Virus record (IMG/VR): IMGVR_UViG_3300031539_000291
Coordinates: 1-25,105 of that record
Source: a virus
Reading direction: 5' to 3' (one strand)
DNA: 25,105 nt
Shown: piece after piece, positions 15,898 to 24,043 of the stretch
Layout of the letters: each line of letters starts with the position of its first letter
How positions within the stretch are numbered: the first letter of the stretch is position 1
Program-made: the position numbers and the translations under genes
Notes under the pieces: generated by a model
Told to the model about the DNA's origin: nothing
Databases searched by the model: none
The model's input: the letters and a program-made list of their open reading frames with translations, nothing else

Positions 15898-16534
15898 TAT
15901 TAATCTCCAATAAATTAATTAGTTTATTCTTATCTTTAGTTTCTAATTTATTAATTAAACCAGCAATTTTCTTGATTTTTTTATCGCTAACTTCTCCATC
16001 ATCAGATTTTTTTGACATTTCATCTTCAGACTTAGTAACCATTATATCTTCAACAACTTTAGATTCTGCAATATTTTCTTTGAATTGTTCGTCAAGATTT
16101 TTTAATGAATTTTCAAAATGTTTTTCAATAACCTTAATTATTTTACTTGCCCATTCAACACTATGTTTCATAGATTCGTCTGAAATTTCACCATCAGTAA
16201 CATGTTTCCTATAATCAGGTTTTATGCTTTTAGGATTTCTAAAATAATGACTTAAAATATCAATATATCTTTTGTTCATAAGGTCAACTAAATCATTTTC
16301 CAATTCGGCTTGACCTTGATTTTTATCTTCACCTTCCATGAATGGCATTAATGTGAAACCAAAACGACCTAACATATCATATCTAAACGGTTGTGTTCCA
16401 ACTTTAGCGTTATAGTCAGTTGTATTATTTGCAGCAGTCTCTAAATCGCTGCCATTTGAGGGCATATCGTCATTACTAATTAATTCACCATTACCATTAA
16501 TAATTTCATCAATTTCTTTCTTCTTATATTCCAT
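15890..16534 (-). CDS. Unrecognised acidic protein, probably a virion or head component
   Basis: This 214-residue protein has a low-complexity N-terminus (residues 1-40, Asn/Asp-rich), a central conserved-looking block TDYNAKVGTQPFRYDMLGRFGFTLMPF (about 38-65) and a helical block AELENDLVDLMNKRYIDILSHYFRNP, followed by long charged helices. There is no signal peptide and no catalytic motif. It is the first gene of the unit that contains the Nudix fusion, 16 nt after an exact late motif. The RYDMLGRFGF block is the best handle for a database search. I do not assign a function. Confidence 0.68.
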   Translation of the reverse strand: MEYKKKEIDEIINGNGELISNDDMPSNGSDLETAANNTTDYNAKVGTQPFRYDMLGRFGFTLMPFMEGEDKNQGQAELENDLVDLMNKRYIDILSHYFRNPKSIKPDYRKHVTDGEISDESMKHSVEWASKIIKVIEKHFENSLKNLDEQFKENIAESKVVEDIMVTKSEDEMSKKSDDGEVSDKKIKKIAGLINKLETKDKNKLINLLEINNG

Positions 16535-16549
16535 GATGGGTTCTTTTTC

Positions 16550-16560
16550 ATATAAATACT
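16550..16560 (-). promoter_or_regulatory. Late-promoter-like motif AGTATTTATAT
   Basis: The coding strand reads GAAGTATTTATATGAAAAAG in the short gap behind the polymerase stop, 16 nt before the ATG at 16532-16534. Confidence 0.75.
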
Positions 16561-16568
16561 TCTAAATA

Positions 16569-19500
16569 TCAATATGCACCATCACCACCATCCGTAACAT
16601 CAAAATATTCATTTTCGTTGGCAATACTTTCTTGTTCTTCAATATAATCATCAAAAGCATCTTTAGATTTATCAACTTGTGCAAATAAAATTTCCATTGT
16701 ACTATTAGCTGGAATACCATATTTTTTCTTAAACTCTTTAAAATATCTTTCTCTTTTATTAGCTTGTGCTTCAAGATAAATTTCCTTATCCGTTTTTTTC
16801 CCTAATTCAGTACTCTCAAGTGCATTAATTTTTGATTGTTTTTCTTCCCTCAATTTATCTAATTCAATTTCAACATCACTTTTTGGTACATCTACATTAC
16901 TTCTAATAATTTGCATATAAACACCATTAAAAGCAGCAACATGATATTGACTATCATCTTTAATTAAAACTAAATCACTTGCCTGATAATTATCATTAAT
17001 CGATTTAATTTGAGCTTTATTATTATTATTATTCATTAAATCATTAAGATGATTCAAAGCATTTTCATATATTTCATAATGCACTTTATAATCATCACGC
17101 ATTTTAAACCCATCCCATACAAGTCTTGGGTCATAACCTGTTTTATTCCAAAAATCAACTTCCATTTCTTCAAGATGCATAGATTCATCAAAATCATCAA
17201 GGTCAAAATTTTTCAACACTAATTGGTCTGAGGTAAACATTTCTTTTTTCAATTCACCCTTTCTTTCACCCTTTTTAATAATACTAACCAATATTTTCTT
17301 CGCAACATCAGGTTCAAAACCAACCAAAATTGATTTAACTTTAGAATTAAATGCTGCAAGATATTTTTCATAATTATATGTACCTCTCATTTCAGGATTT
17401 TCTTGAAGGTCTTTATTACTAATTAATTCCGAAGCCATTCTCATTTCACCAGTTTCTTTATCCTTAATTTCTTTTGATTCACCATGTGATTTTACATACC
17501 CTGTATTAACATAATATATAACACTGTCTAATTCAGGTTCTTGTGGCATATAATTAATAATTAATTTTTCTTTATCTAAAGGTGTTAAAGTATCTTCTTT
17601 TTCTTTATCATACTGCACCTTATCTTTATGAATCTCAAAAAGCTCAACAGCTTGTTCAGCACGTCTTTTTATTAGAAGTTCCATATGTGCTTGCATTGCT
17701 TTAGCTCTACCATTCTTATCGTTACCCCTATTTTTATAACCTTTAAGTGTTATTTTAATCTTACTCTTACTCGCAATTTTTTTCAAAGGTATTTGCATAT
17801 ACCTAATATCTTCGGCATAATTATGATAATAATCAACAAATTCTTTACCTTTTCCATGAAGAATAAGGTCGAGACCTTTATCGATAAATTCTTCAATATA
17901 TTCTGGCATTGCTTTAGATTTTATTGTATTACCAGTTAATTTAATTTTTTCTTTCATTTCACCAGTCTTCTTATCTTTGACCAGTGAAAGTGTTGCATAA
18001 TTAATACGAGCAAGATTCAAACAAGACTCACTTTTACCATCATCATCAACACTCATATATGGTTTAGGCATTTCGGTAGCGTTGAAATATTCGATAAGTG
18101 CAGAGATACCAGTTTTTCCATTATACTGCCACATATCTTCAATTGCACCCTCACTTGCACCCTCACTTACACCATCATTTGTTACTCTAATATTTGTCAT
18201 GTCGGGAATCTGGAAGTTAACACCATCAGTTACAGCTAATAAAGCAACACATCCAAATTTACTAAACCAGTGAATTGCATGTCTTAGTTGAATTCTAGCT
18301 GTAGCTGTAATTCTTCCAGCACAAACATTATCAGACCAATTAAAACTAATATGAGAACCCAATGCACCATAAAGCGAGTTGTTAAGAATTTTAATAGGCA
18401 ACTGCTTAACCTTAAACATTGCAATATCTTCTGAAGTTAATTTATTATTAACATATTTATCATATACTTCAGGGTCAAGTTGTTGTAGAAGTTCAATTTC
18501 TTCTTTATCAAGTTCAGCACCACTACCCATTTTCTTATAAATGTTACGAGTAGTTGTCATATATAACAACATCCTCTGCATAACACCAGTAATGTCGAAT
18601 ATTGGAAACACATTATCAGTTAATTGAATCATAGGATAAAGTGATGCATAATCAATCTTAATTAGTTTTGTGATATATCCTTTTTTATATGTTCTTGCTA
18701 AACCACCACTAAAATGTTCATACTTATCAGGAATTGGAATAGCTAAATCATTCTCATAACTCCAAGCAGTTAAAAGTAAATTCCAAACTGCTGCCGTACC
18801 CATTGTGCATATTCTCTGATATGTGGTAGGTACTATTTTAGCAAGCATAAATGATGATTGATTATATAGTTCATCAACCTGTTCTGTTTCCCAGAGGTCA
18901 TCAAGCAAGTATTGTTTAACAAGTTTTTTACCACCAATAAAAATACTTAATTTTTTATCAACACAGTTCGCTTTATACCAACTAATAAAATCATTATTTT
19001 CCTTAAGGAATTTATTCCTATAGACTTTATATTGTTCCGTTGATAATTTGGCTTTATTGATTTGTAATTTATAAAGATTTAATGAAACATCCTGAAACTC
19101 ATCTGGAATCTCAACATATTCATTTTTTTCATTACAAAGAAATACTTTATTTTCATTATAAAACCTACCAATATCGTTATCTTCACCCTTAATATATGTT
19201 CTATTTTCTCTAGCAAAATGCTCAAACTTAGCAACATACTTCAAATTTGTTTTTTTCAAATCAGTATTCACAGCAGCAGTTCGTTTTGCTGCATGTAATG
19301 TATCAATAAGAGAATATCCCCACATTTTTGTTGCGGTATATTTGTCAGCAGTATTACCATACTTAACACTAGTACCACCTTTTCTACTAAGATTAAATCC
19401 TTCTTTAAGACTTGTAGGAACTTTAGTTATATCCATTCCAAGCATTTTCGCTCTTCCAAGAATAAATTCCATATCAAAATCTTCTGAGTTATGTCCTAAA

Positions 19501-20267
19501 ATAACAGCAGGTCTAATGTGGTCAACTAAATTAAAAAAATCTTGAATTAATCTAATTTCAGATTCATTATCATCACGTTTATCAACCTCTAATATTGTTT
19601 CATAACCCCTATTATCCCTAACACCAATCGCAAACATTCTGGCAATCTGATAACGTAAACCAGTTGTTTCAATATCGTATGTTAAACGATGAACTTCCTT
19701 ATATTGTTCATAACCCTTATAAAGCCTTGATTGTGTAGAAATAAAAAATTGTTCCTCTAGTCTTGGTGAATAAAAGAAATCACGATTTTTGTAAACAATT
19801 CTATTTTTCTCGTCCCTGACAAGTTTACCTTCTTCATCAAAAAGTTTTTCAAATGGGTCAAGTCCACCATCTCTTAAAAATTCAGTAATATCATTACTTG
19901 ACCTATGACTGGTTATTTTATAACAATAACCATCAACCAATCTTTTTTGATTACCAGTTTTTAATTCAGTAATCTTAATACCATACTTAATTTTCTTACT
20001 TTCAATATAAGACTCATCTCTACCAACATATAATTCTCTACCAAATTTAGATAAATCTTTCATGTATCTGAAAGGTTGATATCTTATCTTCTCAATTTTT
20101 GGTTTTTGATTTGGTTCATGAATTACACATTCAGCAATATCCGTTCTTGGGTCGGTCTCAACATTAACCAGATATTTAATCTCACTATTATAACCTTCAA
20201 GAAATCCTTTAATTTCACCAAGGACTTCATGTTTATTCATCTGTTTTTTTACTTTAGGGTCTAACAT
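16569..20267 (-). CDS. Family B DNA polymerase with 3'-5' exonuclease, variant motif C
   Basis: This 1232-residue replicative polymerase carries the exonuclease motifs DIETTGL (198-204), GHNSEDFD (258-265) and YLLDD (453-457). Polymerase motif A is IDYASLYPM (538-546) and motif B is KILNNSLYG (626-634). At motif C the usual DTDS is replaced by VTDGVN (679-684): the Asp matching the essential second one (D623 of RB69) is kept, the first is Val. The protein is about 330 residues longer than T4 gp43, with extra blocks at about 350-450 and a charged C-terminal region beyond about 900. No late motif precedes it. It lies 64 nt behind the nuclease-like gene, so it may be read from an upstream promoter. 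The ATG follows an A-rich leader. Confidence 0.92.
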   Translation of the reverse strand: MLDPKVKKQMNKHEVLGEIKGFLEGYNSEIKYLVNVETDPRTDIAECVIHEPNQKPKIEKIRYQPFRYMKDLSKFGRELYVGRDESYIESKKIKYGIKITELKTGNQKRLVDGYCYKITSHRSSNDITEFLRDGGLDPFEKLFDEEGKLVRDEKNRIVYKNRDFFYSPRLEEQFFISTQSRLYKGYEQYKEVHRLTYDIETTGLRYQIARMFAIGVRDNRGYETILEVDKRDDNESEIRLIQDFFNLVDHIRPAVILGHNSEDFDMEFILGRAKMLGMDITKVPTSLKEGFNLSRKGGTSVKYGNTADKYTATKMWGYSLIDTLHAAKRTAAVNTDLKKTNLKYVAKFEHFARENRTYIKGEDNDIGRFYNENKVFLCNEKNEYVEIPDEFQDVSLNLYKLQINKAKLSTEQYKVYRNKFLKENNDFISWYKANCVDKKLSIFIGGKKLVKQYLLDDLWETEQVDELYNQSSFMLAKIVPTTYQRICTMGTAAVWNLLLTAWSYENDLAIPIPDKYEHFSGGLARTYKKGYITKLIKIDYASLYPMIQLTDNVFPIFDITGVMQRMLLYMTTTRNIYKKMGSGAELDKEEIELLQQLDPEVYDKYVNNKLTSEDIAMFKVKQLPIKILNNSLYGALGSHISFNWSDNVCAGRITATARIQLRHAIHWFSKFGCVALLAVTDGVNFQIPDMTNIRVTNDGVSEGASEGAIEDMWQYNGKTGISALIEYFNATEMPKPYMSVDDDGKSESCLNLARINYATLSLVKDKKTGEMKEKIKLTGNTIKSKAMPEYIEEFIDKGLDLILHGKGKEFVDYYHNYAEDIRYMQIPLKKIASKSKIKITLKGYKNRGNDKNGRAKAMQAHMELLIKRRAEQAVELFEIHKDKVQYDKEKEDTLTPLDKEKLIINYMPQEPELDSVIYYVNTGYVKSHGESKEIKDKETGEMRMASELISNKDLQENPEMRGTYNYEKYLAAFNSKVKSILVGFEPDVAKKILVSIIKKGERKGELKKEMFTSDQLVLKNFDLDDFDESMHLEEMEVDFWNKTGYDPRLVWDGFKMRDDYKVHYEIYENALNHLNDLMNNNNNKAQIKSINDNYQASDLVLIKDDSQYHVAAFNGVYMQIIRSNVDVPKSDVEIELDKLREEKQSKINALESTELGKKTDKEIYLEAQANKRERYFKEFKKKYGIPANSTMEILFAQVDKSKDAFDDYIEEQESIANENEYFDVTDGGDGAY

Positions 20268-20331
20268 TTCAGTTTTATTTAAATTTCCATATGTTTTTCT
20301 ATAATATTATTTATTGAATTAACTATATTAT

Positions 20332-20805
20332 TCATTTGATGATTAACATCACCTGTTTCTCCTTAATTTTTTCTATTACCTCAGTTAAAATTTTAACAGT
20401 TTCAATGATTTGATTATCAACGTCTTTTAGAAAATCTAGTTCATTAATTCTAATTATATGACAATTATGAATCTCAGTTAGATATTTTTCACGTATCATA
20501 TCACTCTTTTTATGTTTAGTTTTTCTATGATATTTTTCGTCCCATTCTATACAAATATTATATTCTTCAATATAACCATAATATCCACCACTCTTTATGT
20601 TCTTGTTATACACTCTATACATAAGAACCTTTTCATTACCACAGACATCACATTTTACATGTAATTTACAATGACTACCTAATTTTAAATCACATACCTT
20701 TATTAACACTATTGTACCAATCCCAGTATAGGTATAACCCAAATCAACTAAATATTTTTTATTTGATGCATGCCATTTTATTTCAACAAATTCATCTAAA
20801 ATCAT
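20332..20805 (-). CDS. Putative Vsr/EDxHD-type (homing) nuclease-like protein, possibly shortened
   Basis: This 157-residue protein begins with a helix-strand region including a CDVCGNEK zinc-knuckle half (about residues 52-59). It continues with EEYNICIEWDEKYHRKTKHKKSDMIREKYLTEI (about 80-112) and HIIRINELDFL. The order 'IEWDEKYH...KSDMIREKYL...IIRINE' matches the catalytic stretch of Vsr/DUF559/EDxHD-like nucleases found as free-standing phage homing enzymes. Only one CxxC pair is present, and the join at SGGYYGYIEEY looks abrupt compared with related longer proteins, so an internal deletion is possible. It follows the ribbon-helix-helix gene by 25 nt and precedes the polymerase, a common homing-enzyme site. 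Confidence 0.55.
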   Translation of the reverse strand: MILDEFVEIKWHASNKKYLVDLGYTYTGIGTIVLIKVCDLKLGSHCKLHVKCDVCGNEKVLMYRVYNKNIKSGGYYGYIEEYNICIEWDEKYHRKTKHKKSDMIREKYLTEIHNCHIIRINELDFLKDVDNQIIETVKILTEVIEKIKEKQVMLIIK

Positions 20806-20830
20806 TCATATTTATATTAATTTTCAAGTA

Positions 20831-20995
20831 TTATTTCTTAATATCAATCTTACCTTCAATATCCTTTTTAATTAAAAATCTTAATCTTTTTGACAATGAT
20901 AAACCGTTCTCATCACAATATTGTTTATATTTTTCATTTAACAATTTGGAAATTCTAATAGTTAACGTCCCGATTAATACTTTTTCTCTTTTCAT
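20831..20995 (-). CDS. Small ribbon-helix-helix protein (54 aa), putative DNA-binding regulator
   Basis: The protein starts MKREKVLIGTLTIRISKLLN and continues with KYKQYCDENGLSLSKRLRFL to residue 54. The strand TLTIRIS is followed by two helices with the turn NGLSLS, the pattern of Arc/MetJ/CopG-like ribbon-helix-helix proteins. These dimerise, with the strand entering the DNA major groove. The start at 20993-20995 lies 23 nt after an exact late-promoter-like motif, which supports it as a real gene despite its size. It stands directly before the nuclease-like and polymerase genes, so it may regulate them or the phage promoters. The DNA target is not visible. Confidence 0.75.
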   Translation of the reverse strand: MKREKVLIGTLTIRISKLLNEKYKQYCDENGLSLSKRLRFLIKKDIEGKIDIKK

Positions 20996-21017
20996 TTTGT
21001 TAGTGCTTTGTTATTAC

Positions 21018-21028
21018 ATATAAATACA
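21018..21028 (-). promoter_or_regulatory. Late-promoter-like motif TGTATTTATAT
   Basis: An exact GTATTTATA lies between the helicase stop and the ribbon-helix-helix ATG, 23 nt before the latter. The preceding base is T, where most copies have A. Confidence 0.7.
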
Positions 21029-21036
21029 TGATAATT

Positions 21037-22848
21037 TTAAAAAAGATTATTATTTTCGTACTTTTCCTTAATTTTCTTAATTACATCCCCAAACACAGAT
21101 TCTTCAGCATTTGAAGAATACTCTTCGTTATCAATAACCTTTGAGACTTCAGATTGTTTCGATTCAATTAAATTATAAACATAAGCATCAATAGTATTGG
21201 TAATGATAATAGGATAAATAACCACATTATTTTTTTGTCCTATTCTGAAAATTCTTGCAGCAGCTTGTGAATATTCACCTAACGAATATGGTAGCGTAAG
21301 TAAAAACATTTTAGATGCAGCAGTTAATGTAATTCCAAAATTACCTGATGAAAAAGTGGAAAGAAATATTTTAATGTCACTATTATTATCTTGGAAAGAG
21401 TTAATCGCATTATTTCTATCCTCAATTTTCTCATCACCAGTATGTAATACTGAAATATTAGGATATTTGTTATGTATAGTTTTTAAAGTATCTTTAAAAA
21501 CATCAAAAATAACAACCTTTTCGCCACACTCTAAAATATTATCAATTAATTCATATATATAATTTATTTTACTATGTGATGTATATTGTCTTAATCTTAG
21601 CATTACAGTAAGTGCATTTTTTTCCTCTGCTTTAGTAAATTCATTATACACACCCAATTCAATCTCATCATATGTTTTTTGTTCAGAATCATCCAACTCT
21701 AACATTATTTTTTGATATGTTTTGTCTGGAAGAGAATCTATTACATCTTCAATTTTTTTCCTATAAACAAATGGTGATATCTTATGAAACAACTCTTCAA
21801 ATTTAGTGTTTGCTTCATCAACTGTCCAACCATATCCCCCATTAATGTCACGAAACATTCCCAAATAATATGAATAGAAATATTTTTTTGTTGTAAATTC
21901 TAATGGACTTATTTCATGTAAGACATTATAGAGTTCTTTTGCTCTATTAACTATTGGAGTACCAGATAGGTATGCAGAAAACCTATTATTGTTTCTAAAA
22001 ATATTGTCATTAAAAATTCTTTTATAGTTTTTAAAAATATTGGTTTTACTATTCTTAATTTTTTGACATTCGTCTAAGATTAGTGCGTCAATGACATTTA
22101 TATTTAAATCTCTCCATTTTTTATTGGCATAATCCTTATTACTTGAATTAAAAAAATCGTAATTTATGATTATATAACGAGCATTTTCAATACCACAATC
22201 ATTTTTTTTCCAATTAACAATATACACACTACTGTTCGAAAATTTTTTTATTTCATTACGATAATTAAACATAAGACTTTTGGGTGTTATTACTATAACC
22301 CTTTCAAAACCGTTCATCTCACATGCAGCAATAGCCGACAAACTTTTACCAGTACCCATATCTAGTGCGAGAAGCGTATTTTTCACTGTGGACATGAATA
22401 GTGCAGCTACTATCTGGTGTGGATAAAGTTTAGTCCCCTCTTTTAAAAACGCATGTAATTTTTCACTATATTCTACATAAGTCTCTTCCAGTTCTTGTTT
22501 ATATTTAACCCAATGTTCTTTCTTTACATTGAGTTTAGCAATAAACTTACGTTTTTCAAGTTCTTTTATTTCTAGTTTTTTAACTTGATTGATGAAAATC
22601 TTACGACTTTCATCATTACCGAAATCAAAATGAATCTTCTTTGAACCCTTATATCTTTTAATTAACGCAAATACGGATATCGTTTTTACCTCCCAACATA
22701 ACATACCAGCATTCCATTTACGAGTATCATCTGGTAAGTTTTTAATACGTTGTTGAAGTTGGTCATTAATGGGATATCTGAGGTAATACCATTCAGTTCT
22801 CCTAATCCTCTCACAGTTAACGATAAACGGCATCTTGCTTAATTCCAT
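21037..22848 (-). CDS. SNF2-family (SF2) DNA helicase/translocase
   Basis: This 603-residue protein has all main SNF2 motifs: Walker A LDMGTGKS (about 162-169), the Ia-like VIVITPKSL, box II LILDECQKIKN (257-267), III SAYLSGTPIVN (about 291-301), then the second RecA lobe with VVIFDVFKD, VLHTGDEK, FLSTFSSGNFGITLTAA and motif VI QAAARIFRIGQK. The first 130 residues (RTEWYYLRYP, KWNAGMLCWEV) resemble the HARP-like N-terminus of annealing helicases. In T4-like phages such an enzyme (UvsW-type) helps branch migration, recombination and origin control. A host-type promoter stands 17 nt before the ATG, so early expression is likely. An alternative start is the second Met (MPFIV). Confidence 0.9.
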   Translation of the reverse strand: MELSKMPFIVNCERIRRTEWYYLRYPINDQLQQRIKNLPDDTRKWNAGMLCWEVKTISVFALIKRYKGSKKIHFDFGNDESRKIFINQVKKLEIKELEKRKFIAKLNVKKEHWVKYKQELEETYVEYSEKLHAFLKEGTKLYPHQIVAALFMSTVKNTLLALDMGTGKSLSAIAACEMNGFERVIVITPKSLMFNYRNEIKKFSNSSVYIVNWKKNDCGIENARYIIINYDFFNSSNKDYANKKWRDLNINVIDALILDECQKIKNSKTNIFKNYKRIFNDNIFRNNNRFSAYLSGTPIVNRAKELYNVLHEISPLEFTTKKYFYSYYLGMFRDINGGYGWTVDEANTKFEELFHKISPFVYRKKIEDVIDSLPDKTYQKIMLELDDSEQKTYDEIELGVYNEFTKAEEKNALTVMLRLRQYTSHSKINYIYELIDNILECGEKVVIFDVFKDTLKTIHNKYPNISVLHTGDEKIEDRNNAINSFQDNNSDIKIFLSTFSSGNFGITLTAASKMFLLTLPYSLGEYSQAAARIFRIGQKNNVVIYPIIITNTIDAYVYNLIESKQSEVSKVIDNEEYSSNAEESVFGDVIKKIKEKYENNNLF

Positions 22849-22864
22849 ATTTCTATTTAATTCA

Positions 22865-22897
22865 CAAAGTTAATCAATAATTTATAATAATTCAATG
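22865..22897 (-). promoter_or_regulatory. Bacteroidota-type promoter (TTG-N20-TAACTTTG) of the SNF2 gene
   Basis: The minus strand carries CATTG, 20 nt, then TAACTTTG, an exact TAnnTTTG element of the Bacteroidota primary sigma factor with correct spacing. The predicted start of transcription is about 10-15 nt before the helicase ATG. Confidence 0.72.
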
Positions 22898-22942
22898 TTT
22901 ATTCAAAAAATCTTTCACAATGAACAACAAATGAATTATTCA

Positions 22943-22952
22943 AGTATTTATC
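22943..22952 (+). promoter_or_regulatory. Late-promoter-like motif AGTATTTATC on the plus strand
   Basis: This is the only plus-oriented copy, and it lies 16 nt before the ATG of the only plus-strand gene. It differs from the others in the last base (C for A). Its orientation shows which strand the motif serves. Confidence 0.65.
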
Positions 22953-22968
22953 TTAAAAGTAGTTAATT

Positions 22969-23631
22969 ATGAAATCAGGTGTTTATATAATTAAAAATTG
23001 TATTAATGAAAAACTATATGTTGGTAGTTCTAAAAATATTAATGAACGATGGGTAAAACATAAATTTACACTAAATAATAAAAAGCATTGTAATAAACAT
23101 TTGAATAGTGCATGGAATAAATATGGTGAAAATAATTTTAAATTTTCGGTCATTGAATATGTTGAATTAGATAAATTGATTGAAAGAGAACAATATTATA
23201 TTGATTACTATAACGCCTGTGATAAAAACATTGGATATAATATTGCACCCCAAGCTGGAACTAATTTAGGGTGGCAACCATCAGTAAGCACGAGAAAAAA
23301 AATGAGTGAAAGTGCAAAGAAAAAACCGCCAGTCACCGAAGAAACTAAAAAGAAATTAAGTATAGTTCATATGGGAAATAAAAATGCATTAGGTAGCATT
23401 AAAACGACAGAAATGAAGAAAAAACAGTCGGAATTAATGAAGGGTACAAATCAGGGTGAAAAAAATGGTATGGCAATTACTAATAAAAATGAAGTTATTG
23501 CTATACGAAATGACTATAATAATGGTATGACGTTATCACAATTACAAACAAAATATAATAAAAAGAATTCATTCACATATCAAATTGTTAAAAGATTAAG
23601 ATGGGAATGGTTGGAACAACCAGTTAAATAA
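22969..23631 (+). CDS. GIY-YIG homing endonuclease with NUMOD-type repeats
   Basis: This 220-residue enzyme opens with the GIY-YIG nuclease core: GVYIIKN (GVY 4-6), KLYVGSS (YVG 17-19, a YIG variant), R27 in NERWVKHK and a Glu in LIEREQYY (72-74) as metal ligand. Lys/Ser/Thr-rich NUMOD3-like DNA-binding segments follow (STRKKMSESAKKK, TEETKKKLS, about 106-160), then a C-terminal helix-turn-helix (GMTLSQLQTKYNKKNS) ending RWEWLEQ. It cuts DNA at a preferred site and spreads its own gene. It is the only plus-strand gene, it has a late-type motif as known for I-TevI of T4, and its end overlaps the convergent gene by 8 bp. Confidence 0.88.
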   Translation: MKSGVYIIKNCINEKLYVGSSKNINERWVKHKFTLNNKKHCNKHLNSAWNKYGENNFKFSVIEYVELDKLIEREQYYIDYYNACDKNIGYNIAPQAGTNLGWQPSVSTRKKMSESAKKKPPVTEETKKKLSIVHMGNKNALGSIKTTEMKKKQSELMKGTNQGEKNGMAITNKNEVIAIRNDYNNGMTLSQLQTKYNKKNSFTYQIVKRLRWEWLEQPVK

Positions 23632-24043
23632 CACTAGTTTTTGTAATACTATCAGAAATTTGAATATTTATTTGATTTTGGGTAGGTAATGTAATTTTAC
23701 CACACCCATATTCCGTATTTAAAAAATCGACAACAAACTCACCATAATATCTTCCAGTCTTAGCTGTTTGTGATAATTTGAACTTATAAGTCAATGTATA
23801 TTGTAGTTCATCAGGATATTCAGGTCTGTTATTATTAACAACAAGATTCCCAGCAACATTGGCAATACGATAATTACCAGTATCAGCTTCTATCATAGAG
23901 AATGTTACAGCACAGTTTTCAAGCATATCCTCAGTAATATCATATTGCTCCATTGTGAATTGAGTCAAAGGATATTTTAAAACTGGCAGTGTACTGTCTT
24001 TTTTAATAAAAAAATTATTAATATTGAATGTTGAGTAATCCAT
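23624..24043 (-). CDS. BppU-like beta-sandwich protein, probable baseplate/fibre adaptor
   Basis: This 139-residue, beta-rich protein has the layout of the N-terminal BppU-type domain: FFIKKDSTLPVLKYPL (about 11-26), then CAVTFSMIEADTGNYRIANVAGN (47-69) and GRYYGEFVVDFL (about 97-108), ending in a KITLPTQNQINIQIS strand. BppU-like proteins link baseplate and receptor-binding protein. The ATG overlaps the stop of the membrane-protein gene by one base and the fibre-like gene is two genes upstream, which fits the role. The family call rests on pattern only. Its stop overlaps the homing enzyme gene by 8 bp on the other strand. Confidence 0.6.
   Translation of the reverse strand: MDYSTFNINNFFIKKDSTLPVLKYPLTQFTMEQYDITEDMLENCAVTFSMIEADTGNYRIANVAGNLVVNNNRPEYPDELQYTLTYKFKLSQTAKTGRYYGEFVVDFLNTEYGCGKITLPTQNQINIQISDSITKTSVI

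Noticed and set aside
17015-17035. Trinucleotide run (poly-Asn) in the polymerase C-terminal part.
   Set aside because: A short in-frame AT-rich run, common in such genomes, with no further structure.
20809-20816. TATAAATA on the minus strand right before the nuclease-like gene, the classical T4 late promoter spelling.
   Set aside because: It ends only 3 nt before the ATG, too close for a promoter of that gene, and it has no G/C flank like the other copies. The repeated element reads the other way.
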